Assembly: GCF_900129935.1 (NCBI RefSeq)
Contig: NZ_FQXJ01000009.1
Span: 164,586 to 228,585 of the forward strand
Direction: 5' to 3'
Length of the DNA stretch: 64,000 bases
Source: Desulfosporosinus lacus DSM 15449
GTDB taxonomy: Bacteria > Bacillota > Desulfitobacteriia > Desulfitobacteriales > Desulfitobacteriaceae
Position 1 is the first letter of the stretch. Each line of letters opens with the position of its first letter. Shown here piece by piece: positions 28,910-36,903 of this stretch. The notes beneath the pieces are model-generated. The model searched no databases. It was given only the letters and a program-made list of their open reading frames with translations, and had not been told where the DNA came from. Made by a program: the position numbers and the translations under genes.

Positions 28910-31345
28910 TCAGTAAAGTTTCTTTAATTGAATAGACGAGACGAGCAGTTGATTATGAAATTTTAATGCTCTATCCAACCGTTCTTTTGCTAAACGATAG
29001 CGTAAAGATGATTCCAAATCCAATTTGCTTTGAGCTGGAATCCATTCCAAGACAATCTCATCCGTCCCGCCAAGGCATCGGATGAGCCCCAACTCTTCAA
29101 ATACTTTTAATCCGGCTTTCTCTTTAGCCGAAATTTTCAGAACAGTGCCCCACCGAAAAGGATTAGCCCTGCTCGATTTAGCAAGCAGCTCTCGATATAA
29201 TTGTACCAGCTCTTCGCGAGCTATGTAACAACAACGCTGACGAACTCTTTCCTCAAGAGGGGCTTGAAATCCTGCAAGTGCAATACGAAATATACCTAAT
29301 CTCCGCAGTTTATCGACGCCTTCTCTAAAATCCTCCTCCGTAAGGGGAAGACCGAACACCAACCCGAGACTTTGATTGACCTTTCCATCCTCATCCTGAT
29401 TCAAAGGATCTTCCTCAGAACCTTCTCCTTGAGTATGTTGGCTACTAGCCAAATCATTCCCAAGTCGAAGAGTCGGCATACACCCTGTGTTGTCCCAAAT
29501 CCATAATCGTTGATTATACTGTATAGGCCACTCTTTTTGAGGCAAATCTCTCCAATCCAGCCATTCAATTTCAATTTCCTCATTTGTGACCGCAATTTCC
29601 TGATATGCGGTTGGATCGGCCTCATGTACACTTTGCGGATTTAGCCAATTCGCCTCAGTCTGAATATCTTTGATCATTAATTGAACATTTTCTTGACCTC
29701 GAAAAGTATTCCAATCCAGAACAAATGCTGCATCTAATGTCAGTTTATCCTTCAGCTCATTCAAACGTTCTCCTAACCTGAAGGCAATTCCTTCTAGCTC
29801 TCCCTTTGATCCAAAGCGAAATTTCAGATGACTTTGGTCTTTTCCTACAGTACTTAGGGAATGCACAGGAATTTCTTTACTGGCCAAAATCGGGCCTGGA
29901 TTTCCAAACCCAAAGGGTGCCATTAGGTCGAGTTGACGGAGTAAATCCCCTGAAACAGCCTCGAGAGCAACTTGAGAATCAATTCTTAAGACTTCCTGAA
30001 AGAGAGTTTCATCAAAAGCTAAAGCTTGTTCATTCAGTCCTTCTCTAAGTTTTTTGATGTTTTTTGCAGGGAGAGAAAAACCGGCGGCTTGTTTATGTCC
30101 TCCAAACTTTGTCAGCAGATGTGCTTGTGTGCTCAACTGTTCTAATACTGGATAACCCGCAATGCCACGTGCCGAACCCTTAGCTTCTTCTCCATCTTCC
30201 GAAATTATAAAGACTGGACGATAATAACGTTCTACCAAACGGGAAGCTACAATCCCTACAACCCCATGGTGCCAATGGTCTGTCGAAAGTACGATCACTC
30301 GCGGCAGCGGTTCACGTTCCAATAAGGAAATCGCTTCTGCTAAAATCTCCTTCTCGGTTTCCTGGCGCGATTGGTTTTCCCGAGTTAATTGACGTGCAAG
30401 TTCACCCGCTCGCTCAGCATCCTCTGTCAGAAGAAGTTCCAGACCTGCTCGGGCACTGTCCATACGTCCAGCCGCATTAATTCTAGGCGCAACCATAAAG
30501 CCAATTTGTCCTGCTTTAAGGGTTTTATCCCTTAACCCACACTCCTCGAGAAGAGCTGCCAGTCCGGGATGATTGGTCTCCTCCATTTGGCGAAGTCCAT
30601 AATGAACTAAGACCCGGTTTTCCCCAATTAAAGGGACTAGATCTGCAATCGTCCCTAAAGCCACCAGATCTAAAAGTTTGATTTCAGAATGTATGCCTGT
30701 TTCATCGTTCCCTAAAGATTGCAATAAGGCTTGGGCCAATTTAAACGCTACACCAACCCCGGCCAAATCCCTAAAGGGATAGCCTGAATTCTCAAGCTTA
30801 GGATTTATAATAGCAAAAGCCTTTGGTAAAACTTTTAGCGGTTCATGGTGATCTGTAATAATGACGTCAATATTAAGAGTTTTAGCCAGTTCCACTTCCT
30901 CGACTGCTGTAACCCCACAGTCAACTGTAATAATAACACTCACACCCGCCTTAGCTGCCCGTTCAACAGCCTCAGAATGGAGACCATAGCCTTCGTCTTG
31001 GCGGTGTGGAATATAGGCCACAGCCTGTAACCCCAAATCAATTAGAACCTTGTATAGTAAAGTGGTACTCGTAACTCCATCCACGTCATAATCACCATAG
31101 ATAAGGACCTTTTCCTTGCGCTCTAAGGCTAAAGACAATCGCTCAACCGTTTGCAACATGTCGCAAAAACAAAAGGGTGAGATTAGATTTAAGAGGGTTG
31201 GACGCATAAATTCAATAGCCTCTTCAGGCTGTTGATAGCCTCTTTGAATTAATATTTCTGAGACAACCGGAGAAATCCCTAAAAAATCGCGGAGTTTTTC
31301 TGTCATTCGTCCGGAAGAATGTTTTACAGACCATAATCGTTTCAC
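28910..31345 (-). CDS. recJ: Single-stranded DNA 5'-exonuclease RecJ
   Basis: An 811-residue DHH-family nuclease. GTG 31345 is chosen, seven bases after GGGGGAG. Motif I is IYGDYDVDG, then TVDCG, IITDHH (DHH motif), LVALGTIADLVPL and the DHHA1 segment with FGGHKQAAGF. The OB-like domain and a Firmicute C-terminal domain of about 250 residues follow. RecJ resects 5' ends in recombination and repair. First gene of recJ-apt-rel-dtd-MBL. Confidence 0.93.
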   Translation of the reverse strand: MKRLWSVKHSSGRMTEKLRDFLGISPVVSEILIQRGYQQPEEAIEFMRPTLLNLISPFCFCDMLQTVERLSLALERKEKVLIYGDYDVDGVTSTTLLYKVLIDLGLQAVAYIPHRQDEGYGLHSEAVERAAKAGVSVIITVDCGVTAVEEVELAKTLNIDVIITDHHEPLKVLPKAFAIINPKLENSGYPFRDLAGVGVAFKLAQALLQSLGNDETGIHSEIKLLDLVALGTIADLVPLIGENRVLVHYGLRQMEETNHPGLAALLEECGLRDKTLKAGQIGFMVAPRINAAGRMDSARAGLELLLTEDAERAGELARQLTRENQSRQETEKEILAEAISLLEREPLPRVIVLSTDHWHHGVVGIVASRLVERYYRPVFIISEDGEEAKGSARGIAGYPVLEQLSTQAHLLTKFGGHKQAAGFSLPAKNIKKLREGLNEQALAFDETLFQEVLRIDSQVALEAVSGDLLRQLDLMAPFGFGNPGPILASKEIPVHSLSTVGKDQSHLKFRFGSKGELEGIAFRLGERLNELKDKLTLDAAFVLDWNTFRGQENVQLMIKDIQTEANWLNPQSVHEADPTAYQEIAVTNEEIEIEWLDWRDLPQKEWPIQYNQRLWIWDNTGCMPTLRLGNDLASSQHTQGEGSEEDPLNQDEDGKVNQSLGLVFGLPLTEEDFREGVDKLRRLGIFRIALAGFQAPLEERVRQRCCYIAREELVQLYRELLAKSSRANPFRWGTVLKISAKEKAGLKVFEELGLIRCLGGTDEIVLEWIPAQSKLDLESSLRYRLAKERLDRALKFHNQLLVSSIQLKKLY

Positions 31346-31572
31346 AAATATACTCCCCCAGACTTTCATTATAAAACAGAGCTAAAATTGCAGCAACCAT
31401 TATCGATATTCTCGACCTTTGCTATTCGAAATTCGGACTTGAAACTCACCTTAGACAGTTATCCTTCCAATAATGGGAAAACATACTCAAATGGAATCTG
31501 AAAAGTTCTCAAATTATCCAACTATAGTATCTAAGGACCAGCCAGCATACAAATCATTAAATTTTGTAGCTT

Positions 31573-32568
31573 TTAGATCTCACTCTCTGACTTCCGGCCT
31601 CTGACCTCCGACCCCTGCTCCGGCTTCCGCACTTGGCAACTCTGACAAGAGGAAGCCAATCCTTCCTCAACCGGACATTCCACATCCCTGTTGCTGCAAG
31701 GTTCTGCATGAATCAAGACATAAGTTATATACAATCTCTCATTAATCTCTTTTTCGATCCTGTCACACAAATCATGAACGTCAACGACTGGAGTATATTT
31801 AGCAACGACCAAATGTAAATCAACATGTCTTTCTGCTCCGGCCTTACGAGTCCGGAGTTTATGAAATTCTACAAATTCATCCTCATAGCGTTGCAGTACT
31901 TCAGCAATTATCTCACGTTCCTCATCCGGCAAACTAACATCAACCAGCGGTGCAAAAGCCTTCTTTGTTAAGTCAACAGATGCCTTTATAATCATAAACG
32001 CAACCCCAAGCGCAATGATAGGATCTATTATGGTCCAACCCGTAAGCTTGATTAAGAGCAACCCCACCAATACTCCTAATGAAGTATAGACATCTGTCCT
32101 TAAATGCAAGGCATCCGCCTCAAGCGCTACAGAATCAGTTCGCTTGGCAACTTTCATAAGCCGTGTGGAGACAATCCAATTCATGATCGCTGAAGCTCCC
32201 ATGATTAACACACCTAAGCCCAAGCCAAAATCTGTGACATGTCCACCGTTGCTGTAAATAATTTCTTGGATTTTCTTAATCGCTTCAATGATTATCATTA
32301 GCGCTGCCACAAAGATCAAAGCAGCTTCGATCGTACCGGAAACATTTTCTATCTTCCCATGTCCGTAGGCATGGCATGAATCAGCAGGCTTCCCAGACTC
32401 TTTCACCGCAAAAAGTGCAATAAAGGCCGCCACTAGATCGATACCGGAATGAATCCCTTCCGACAAGATACTAACCGACCCGCTGACTAACCCAACTATC
32501 ACCTTAGTTAAGGTTAATAAAATATTCGAAGCTACTGATAACGAGGCCACCTGTGTCTTCTCATCCAC
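31573..32568 (-). CDS. Cation diffusion facilitator family metal transporter
   Basis: A 331-residue CDF protein with six predicted helices. Transport-site motifs are SEGIHSGIDLV in helix 2 and EADALHLRTDVYTS in helix 5, then the cytoplasmic dimer domain with HVDLHLVV. The C-terminal extension is Cys-rich (CSNRDVECPVEEGLASSCQSCQ), which may bind metal; it is not typical. The first motif has Glu-Gly rather than the common Asp before His. It likely exports Zn, Fe or Mn; selectivity is unclear. It stands alone. Confidence 0.88.
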   Translation of the reverse strand: MDEKTQVASLSVASNILLTLTKVIVGLVSGSVSILSEGIHSGIDLVAAFIALFAVKESGKPADSCHAYGHGKIENVSGTIEAALIFVAALMIIIEAIKKIQEIIYSNGGHVTDFGLGLGVLIMGASAIMNWIVSTRLMKVAKRTDSVALEADALHLRTDVYTSLGVLVGLLLIKLTGWTIIDPIIALGVAFMIIKASVDLTKKAFAPLVDVSLPDEEREIIAEVLQRYEDEFVEFHKLRTRKAGAERHVDLHLVVAKYTPVVDVHDLCDRIEKEINERLYITYVLIHAEPCSNRDVECPVEEGLASSCQSCQVRKPEQGSEVRGRKSESEI

Positions 32569-32626
32569 GACTGCACTCTCCTAACTAACTAGTATATGGC
32601 AAATCAAACTAAAGTACATAAAAATA

Positions 32627-32655
32627 GGACCCCTTACAAAAAGGTAGTCCCGCAG
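32627..32655 (-). terminator. Probable terminator near the unknown membrane protein gene
   Basis: Imperfect stem GGACTACCTT / AAGGGGTCC followed on the minus strand by TATTTTTATG. It lies 140 nt beyond the 32792 stop. Confidence 0.4.
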
Positions 32656-32791
32656 ATTCCTCCGCTGCTCCAAAAGCTGAAGCCCAGCTATATGCCTGAC
32701 AATAATAAGTTTATGTATAAGATAACAAATATTAAACGTAATAGCAAGGTTTTGTTTTAGTATTTTCCGGATAATGGGAATGATTTCAGGA

Positions 32792-33238
32792 TTAAATTGT
32801 TAAAAAGTTTCCGTAAATAATCCATCCCAATCCCAAGATTATTCGCAAAAATGTCGGGGCAAAACTCCATAACATCTGATTTTTGCTCCCTTTAGGAATA
32901 ATACCTGTGCCAAATACTAAGGCCCATAGGATTATGGCAATTACTGGCGTCGCAAAGGCCCCGAATAAAACCAAGCTGCTCAATCCGCCTACAAGTCCGC
33001 CTACAAGCTGACTTTTATTAGCTATTTTTCCAATAGTAAGAAGGAGCAGGATTCCAACGGTTCCACCTACTAACATGGGAGTTTCCCATTGCCAAAACAT
33101 TGTTGCGTCATGGAAAAGATAGTTTATCCCACTTAAAGCGACTGTTGCCGCAACAGTTCCCCAAATCCCTCCAAAGAAAATCATTCCTGCGCAAAGAAGA
33201 AGTATTCCCTCGAGTAATACCAGTTGAATGAATTCCAA
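32792..33238 (-). CDS. Unknown polytopic membrane protein
   Basis: A 148-residue protein with about four or five hydrophobic helices, from a TTG at 33238 behind GAGAGAGG. A longer frame begins at 33310. Gly-rich pairs occur (FFGGIWGTVAATV; VGGLVGGLSSLVLFG), and the end is FLRIILGLGWIIYGNFLTI. I do not recognise the family. It faces away from the small peptide gene at 33463. Confidence 0.6.
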   Translation of the reverse strand: MEFIQLVLLEGILLLCAGMIFFGGIWGTVAATVALSGINYLFHDATMFWQWETPMLVGGTVGILLLLTIGKIANKSQLVGGLVGGLSSLVLFGAFATPVIAIILWALVFGTGIIPKGSKNQMLWSFAPTFLRIILGLGWIIYGNFLTI

Positions 33239-33462
33239 GAAACCTCTCTCCCCCAACACTATCTTCGTAGTAGTATATCCCAGTAATAACCAATCTAATC
33301 TTAAGGGCAATCAAGCTATGTATAGCAAACTGCAGTCACGACATCCATTTCCATCATTTGGAACAATAGTTCCATCATTTTCATATTCTGTATTATGGTA
33401 GATCTAAATGTAGCTGCTATCCTGCAGTAAATGAGAACGATAATTTGAAGGAGGTTTTAACT

Positions 33463-33555
33463 ATGTGGAGGGGACGTTGGGGTTTTCCTTGGTTTGGCTT
33501 CGGCCCTTGGTTTGGTTTCGGTCCTTGGTGGGGTTTTCGCCGTTGGTGGTGGTAG
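33463..33555 (+). CDS. Trp/Phe/Gly-rich 30-residue peptide
   Basis: A 30-codon ORF begins at ATG with an excellent ribosome site (GAAGGAGG, eight bases upstream). It starts MWRGRWGFPWFGFGPW, repeats the GFGPW unit and ends with RRWWW before TAG. Nine of 30 residues are Trp, which is far beyond chance. Between repeats the codons vary at third positions (TTTGGCTTCGGC, TTTGGTTTCGGT), a sign of coding constraint. It lies next to the YjcZ-type peptides, so a spore or membrane-surface role is possible. No family is recognised. Confidence 0.6.
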   Translation: MWRGRWGFPWFGFGPWFGFGPWWGFRRWWW

Positions 33556-33758
33556 GCCATAATGAGTAAACCTTTTTCATTTATGTAATCGTATTCTTAT
33601 CATATTACTTTTCGTCCATTCTTATTGACCATTCTTAACCATTCTTATTCACTAGATGGCGCTGCTTCCAATACGCAGGGCCATTTAGCTATTTCAGCCA
33701 ACATAGCCAACTGCTTAAAATATAGAGTATTTAAGGAGTCGGCCAGTGGTTTAGGCAA

Positions 33759-33798
33759 TAAAAACAAAAACTAGAGGACCCCTAATAATAGGGATCCC
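33759..33798 (-). terminator. Terminator of the YjcZ-type peptide cluster
   Basis: Stem GGATCCCTA / TAGGGGTCC with TTAT loop, followed on the minus strand by TCTAGTTTTTGTTTTTATT. The 33556-33758 stretch beside it shows no gene. Confidence 0.6.
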
Positions 33799-33822
33799 CC
33801 AACATCACCCTTTTGAGAAAGC

Positions 33823-33921
33823 TTAGAAAATAACTCCCAAAGCGATCAGAATCAAAACGGCAATAGCTATAATTCCGGCACCAGTACCAACACCAACACC
33901 AGCTGCACCATATCCGTACAT
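33823..33921 (-). CDS. YjcZ-type sporulation peptide 6 (type A, 32 aa)
   Basis: A 32-residue Gly-rich peptide: MYGYGAAGVGVGTGAG followed by the hydrophobic tail IIAIAVLILIALGVIF. GGAGGTGAGTTC precedes the ATG. The layout (short Gly/Tyr head, one membrane helix ending GVIF) is that of YjcZ-family sporulation proteins of Bacilli and Clostridia, small spore-associated membrane peptides. Last of six tandem genes. Confidence 0.8.
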   Translation of the reverse strand: MYGYGAAGVGVGTGAGIIAIAVLILIALGVIF

Positions 33922-33977
33922 GAACTCACCTCCAAATGTGAACTATTGAATACCATCCATTTTCAAAATTTCTTTTA

Positions 33978-34070
33978 TTAGAATACGATACCCATTGCGA
34001 TGAGCAAAAGAATGATAACAACCACGATGGCAATTCCTGCGCCTACTCCAGCTCCACCTGCTCCAAACAT
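33978..34070 (-). CDS. YjcZ-type sporulation peptide 5 (type B, 30 aa)
   Basis: A 30-residue peptide MFGAGGAGVGAG followed by IAIVVVIILLLIAMGIVF. GGGAGGTCATAAGT precedes the ATG. The protein is identical to that of the gene at 34291-34383, though the DNA differs at silent sites. Type B tails end AMGIVF, whereas type A tails end ALGVIF. Confidence 0.8.
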   Translation of the reverse strand: MFGAGGAGVGAGIAIVVVIILLLIAMGIVF

Positions 34071-34109
34071 ACTTATGACCTCCCTTTTAAATTAGTTAGA
34101 GTTGATCGT

Positions 34110-34247
34110 CTAGAATATTACGCCTAAGGCAATTAAAATCAAAATTGCGATTGCGATAATGCCTGCTCCGACTGCACTGCCTACTGGGGCGACTGGTGGG
34201 CAACAAGCTCCTGCATACCCGACACGCCCTGCTCCGTAACCATACAT
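34110..34247 (-). CDS. YjcZ-type sporulation peptide 4 (type A, 45 aa)
   Basis: A 45-residue peptide with head MYGYGAGRVGYAGACCPP, then VAPVGSAVGAG and the tail IIAIAILILIALGVIF. AGGAGGAGATACT precedes the ATG. The Cys-Cys-Pro-Pro insertion is shared with the gene at 34423-34575 and is missing from the 32-residue type A gene. The cysteine pair could allow cross-linking in the spore, which is speculation. Confidence 0.8.
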   Translation of the reverse strand: MYGYGAGRVGYAGACCPPVAPVGSAVGAGIIAIAILILIALGVIF

Positions 34248-34290
34248 AGTATCTCCTCCTTATATCTAAAAATTAAATTTGCGAATTTGT

Positions 34291-34383
34291 TTAAAATACG
34301 ATTCCCATTGCGATAAGCAAAAGGATAATTACTACGACAATGGCAATTCCTGCGCCAACTCCTGCTCCACCTGCTCCGAACAT
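34291..34383 (-). CDS. YjcZ-type sporulation peptide 3 (type B, 30 aa)
   Basis: A 30-residue peptide identical in protein to the gene at 33978-34070 (MFGAGGAGVGAG plus a hydrophobic tail). GGGGAGGTCATTAGT precedes the ATG. Silent differences between the two copies show the amino acid sequence is under selection. Confidence 0.8.
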   Translation of the reverse strand: MFGAGGAGVGAGIAIVVVIILLLIAMGIVF

Positions 34384-34422
34384 ACTAATGACCTCCCCTT
34401 AAAATCTTCATAGCTTAAACTT

Positions 34423-34575
34423 TTAGAATATAACGCCTAAGGCAATTAAGATCAGAATTGCGATAGCGATGATGCCTGCTCCAATTGCACTGCCTACTGG
34501 TGCAACTGGTGGGCAACAAGCTCCTGCATACCCTGCTCCTGCTCCTGCTCCTGCTCCGTATCCATATCCGTACAT
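34423..34575 (-). CDS. YjcZ-type sporulation peptide 2 (type A, 50 aa)
   Basis: A 50-residue peptide with an expanded Gly-Ala head (MYGYGYGAGAGAGAGYAG), then ACCPPVAPVGSAIGAG and the type A tail. The GA run is encoded by repeated GGAGCA codons, suggesting slippage expansion relative to its 45-residue sister. The ribosome site is AAGGGGGAAATATT. Confidence 0.8.
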   Translation of the reverse strand: MYGYGYGAGAGAGAGYAGACCPPVAPVGSAIGAGIIAIAILILIALGVIF

Positions 34576-34623
34576 AATATTTCCCCCTTATATCTTAATT
34601 TCTAGAAGTTTAGGAACACTTTT

Positions 34624-34749
34624 TTAAAAGACAATACCCATAGCGATTAACAAAAGAATGATTACTACAACTACAGCAATCCCAGGTAGGAAATTAGGTC
34701 CACATCCAACACCTTCGACACCTTCAACTGCACCAATACCATATGCCAT
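34624..34749 (-). CDS. YjcZ-type sporulation peptide 1 (type B-like, 41 aa)
   Basis: A 41-residue peptide MAYGIGAVEGVEGVGCGP, then NFLPG and the hydrophobic tail IAVVVVIILLLIAMGIVF of type B. Ribosome site AAGGAGGTCGCTGTT. It is the most diverged and the first in transcription order; the rest of the cluster follows with gaps of about 40-60 nt, each gene with its own strong ribosome site. Confidence 0.75.
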   Translation of the reverse strand: MAYGIGAVEGVEGVGCGPNFLPGIAVVVVIILLLIAMGIVF

Positions 34750-34858
34750 AACAGCGACCTCCTTATTCCAATATTTTCGTTTTTCTTGGGCTCACAGTAA
34801 GATATGAAAAAAGAGCCTAATGTGTTAATATTTTCCATAAAAATAGTTGTGAATATAT

Positions 34859-34891
34859 AAAGACTCTCCAATCTCTGGAGAGCCTTTATAT
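34859..34891 (-). terminator. Terminator after the polysaccharide deacetylase gene
   Basis: AAGGCTCTCCA / TGGAGAGTCTTT stem with a short GAGAT loop, 20 nt past the stop and followed by an A/T-rich run. Confidence 0.65.
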
Positions 34892-34910
34892 GAGAGCCCT
34901 TAATTTTCAC

Positions 34911-35765
34911 TTAATAGTTTGGTTCTTTCAGTCGTCGGGCAAATTCGTTCAGCCCCATATTAGCGAAACAATAAACACGTTGTAAGTGCCATTCATCGAG
35001 ATTAAGGTCAGCCCAACCTCGATCAGTAGTAAAAGCCATTAAGTACCCTGTTTGTTTTACCGCTTGTGCCACATCAGCGTTCAAATCTCCGAAAGGATAG
35101 GCAAAAAACCCCACAGACTTTCCGAGACCCTTTTCGAGTGTTTCCTTAGAATTCATTAGCTCATTTAACACTATCGTCTTATCCACTTGAGACAAATATG
35201 GGTGATTAACTGTATGCCCTTCAATTTCCCATCCATTGGCTGATAATTCTCTAAGCTGGGGCCATGACATAAATCCCTCTCCGCCAATATAGCTGGACAC
35301 CATGAAGACTGCAGCAGTAAATCCATACTTTTCTACTATAGGAAAGGCAGTCGCATGATTATCTTCGTAACCGTCATCAAATGTAATCACAATTGGTTTT
35401 TGGGGGAGAACCCCGCCCTTATAAAATGCCTGGTATAACTGATCTAATGTAACACTCTCGTACCCCTTCTCCTGCAAGTAGGCCATTTGGGCCTCAAACT
35501 GGTCAGGAGGCATTCTCACTTCATTTCCCTCCTCGAGCATGACCGAATGATAATATAAGACAGGTACTGCTTGTGCTTGTGCTTTCTGATAGCTCGGTGA
35601 TTTTGGCGTGTTTAGTGATTTACTCGATGTTACGCTGGAGTCGGTTAAAGCAATTGCAGTTTGAGGAGCAACACTTGAAGCTTTCTCCTCGCTGCAACCA
35701 CTTATTCCAAGTACTACTTGTATAAGGGCAATCCAAAATAGTGTTCGAATGATTTTTTTCAGCAT
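34911..35765 (-). CDS. Polysaccharide deacetylase (NodB-fold) lipoprotein
   Basis: A 284-residue exported carbohydrate esterase 4 protein. The signal peptide ends in the lipobox GISGC (Cys at about residue 24). NodB motifs: TFDDGYEDN (metal and catalytic Asp pair), HTVNHPYL (His ligands) and FAYPFGDLN. It likely removes acetyl groups from peptidoglycan or another surface glycan. Ribosome site AAAGGAGTCAGGG. It lies between the peptide cluster and secF; the substrate is unknown. Confidence 0.9.
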   Translation of the reverse strand: MLKKIIRTLFWIALIQVVLGISGCSEEKASSVAPQTAIALTDSSVTSSKSLNTPKSPSYQKAQAQAVPVLYYHSVMLEEGNEVRMPPDQFEAQMAYLQEKGYESVTLDQLYQAFYKGGVLPQKPIVITFDDGYEDNHATAFPIVEKYGFTAAVFMVSSYIGGEGFMSWPQLRELSANGWEIEGHTVNHPYLSQVDKTIVLNELMNSKETLEKGLGKSVGFFAYPFGDLNADVAQAVKQTGYLMAFTTDRGWADLNLDEWHLQRVYCFANMGLNEFARRLKEPNY

Positions 35766-35898
35766 CCCTGACTCCTTTATGCTTTAAACATTGGGCATTT
35801 TTCAAGGAAGAATAATGTTATACTGATCCTATTTTATCATATAATTTGTCTGTCAGTAGCCTGTTTTAGTTAAGGGATGATTGATCTTATAACGCAGA

Positions 35899-35935
35899 AA
35901 AGAGATCTCAAGATATAATACTCGAGATCTCTTTC
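35899..35935 (-). terminator. Terminator after secF
   Basis: AAAGAGATCTC / GAGATCTCTTT inverted repeat just beyond the secF stop, with flanking A/T runs. It can act both ways. Confidence 0.75.
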
Positions 35936-35949
35936 ATATTCATTCAAAA

Positions 35950-36903
35950 TTAAGCGCGAACTGCTTCCTTTCCGCCTCTGCGTGGTTTCTTAATACGTTT
36001 CTTGATCTCAACAAGTATTTGACTGGCAATAAAAATCGAGGAATAAGCTCCACTGAATACCCCAATTAACATAGCCAAAGTGAACATTCTCGTAGATTCC
36101 CCACCTAAGATGAATAGCGCTAACAGCGCGATTAATACAGTTACAACAGTATTAATCGAACGACGCATGGTTTGCCAAATCGATTTATCCACCATATCCT
36201 CGTAACTGTCACTCCGCTTCATCTTAGGTTCGTTCTCACGAATCCGGTCAAAGATAATCACGGTATCGTTAATAGAGTACCCGACGATGGTCAAGACTGC
36301 CGCCACAAAGGTTGCATCGATTTCCCATTGGAACAACGAGAAAATTCCTACAACCACAAAAACATCGTGCAATAAAGCCAGAATCGCAGAGACAGCAAAG
36401 ACAAACTGAAACCTGAACGTAATGTATATGATCATCATTCCCATAGCGATGATCAATGCATAAATAGCATTTCTGGTAAGTTCTTGTCCCATGGCCGGGC
36501 CTACTTTATCCTCTTTGAGCGACGCTTTGTCATATTCTCCAACCTGGGTTCCTAACGCGTTCAGTAATTCGCTTCGCTTGCTTTCTTCAAGCGCTTCTGT
36601 CCGAATCAAAGCGGTTGTGTCATTGTTAGACAATTGTACTGTTGACCCTTCGAGTCCAACTGATTTCAACGTATCCGATACCGCACTTTGTGTAACTGCC
36701 TTATTAAAGGTCAAGTCAAGCATTGTTCCGCCTGTATAATCAATGCCTAAATTAAGCCCCTGCATGAACAAGGAAATAATCCCTGGGATAATAATAAGAA
36801 GAGATATTGCAAACCACCATAACCGTTTCTTGACAATATTGAAATAAAGCGGATGCAGTTTCTGAACCTCTTCGTAGGTCGCTGAATGTCCAGTTTTAGT
36901 CAT
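35950..36903 (-). CDS. secF: Protein translocase subunit SecF
   Basis: A 317-residue RND-type membrane protein with six helices. The first helix is followed by GLNLGIDYTGGTMLDL, and later FRFQFVFAVSAILALLHDVFVVVG and TIVGYSINDTVIIFDRIREN are the family motifs. With SecD it uses the proton gradient to pull proteins through SecYEG. Its ATG overlaps the secD stop (TAATG). Confidence 0.95.
   Translation of the reverse strand: MTKTGHSATYEEVQKLHPLYFNIVKKRLWWFAISLLIIIPGIISLFMQGLNLGIDYTGGTMLDLTFNKAVTQSAVSDTLKSVGLEGSTVQLSNNDTTALIRTEALEESKRSELLNALGTQVGEYDKASLKEDKVGPAMGQELTRNAIYALIIAMGMMIIYITFRFQFVFAVSAILALLHDVFVVVGIFSLFQWEIDATFVAAVLTIVGYSINDTVIIFDRIRENEPKMKRSDSYEDMVDKSIWQTMRRSINTVVTVLIALLALFILGGESTRMFTLAMLIGVFSGAYSSIFIASQILVEIKKRIKKPRRGGKEAVRA

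Noticed and set aside
34671..34910. 79-codon minus-strand ORF overlapping peptide gene 1
   Set aside because: It crosses the terminator after the deacetylase and the good ribosome site of the 41-residue peptide, which is in another frame.
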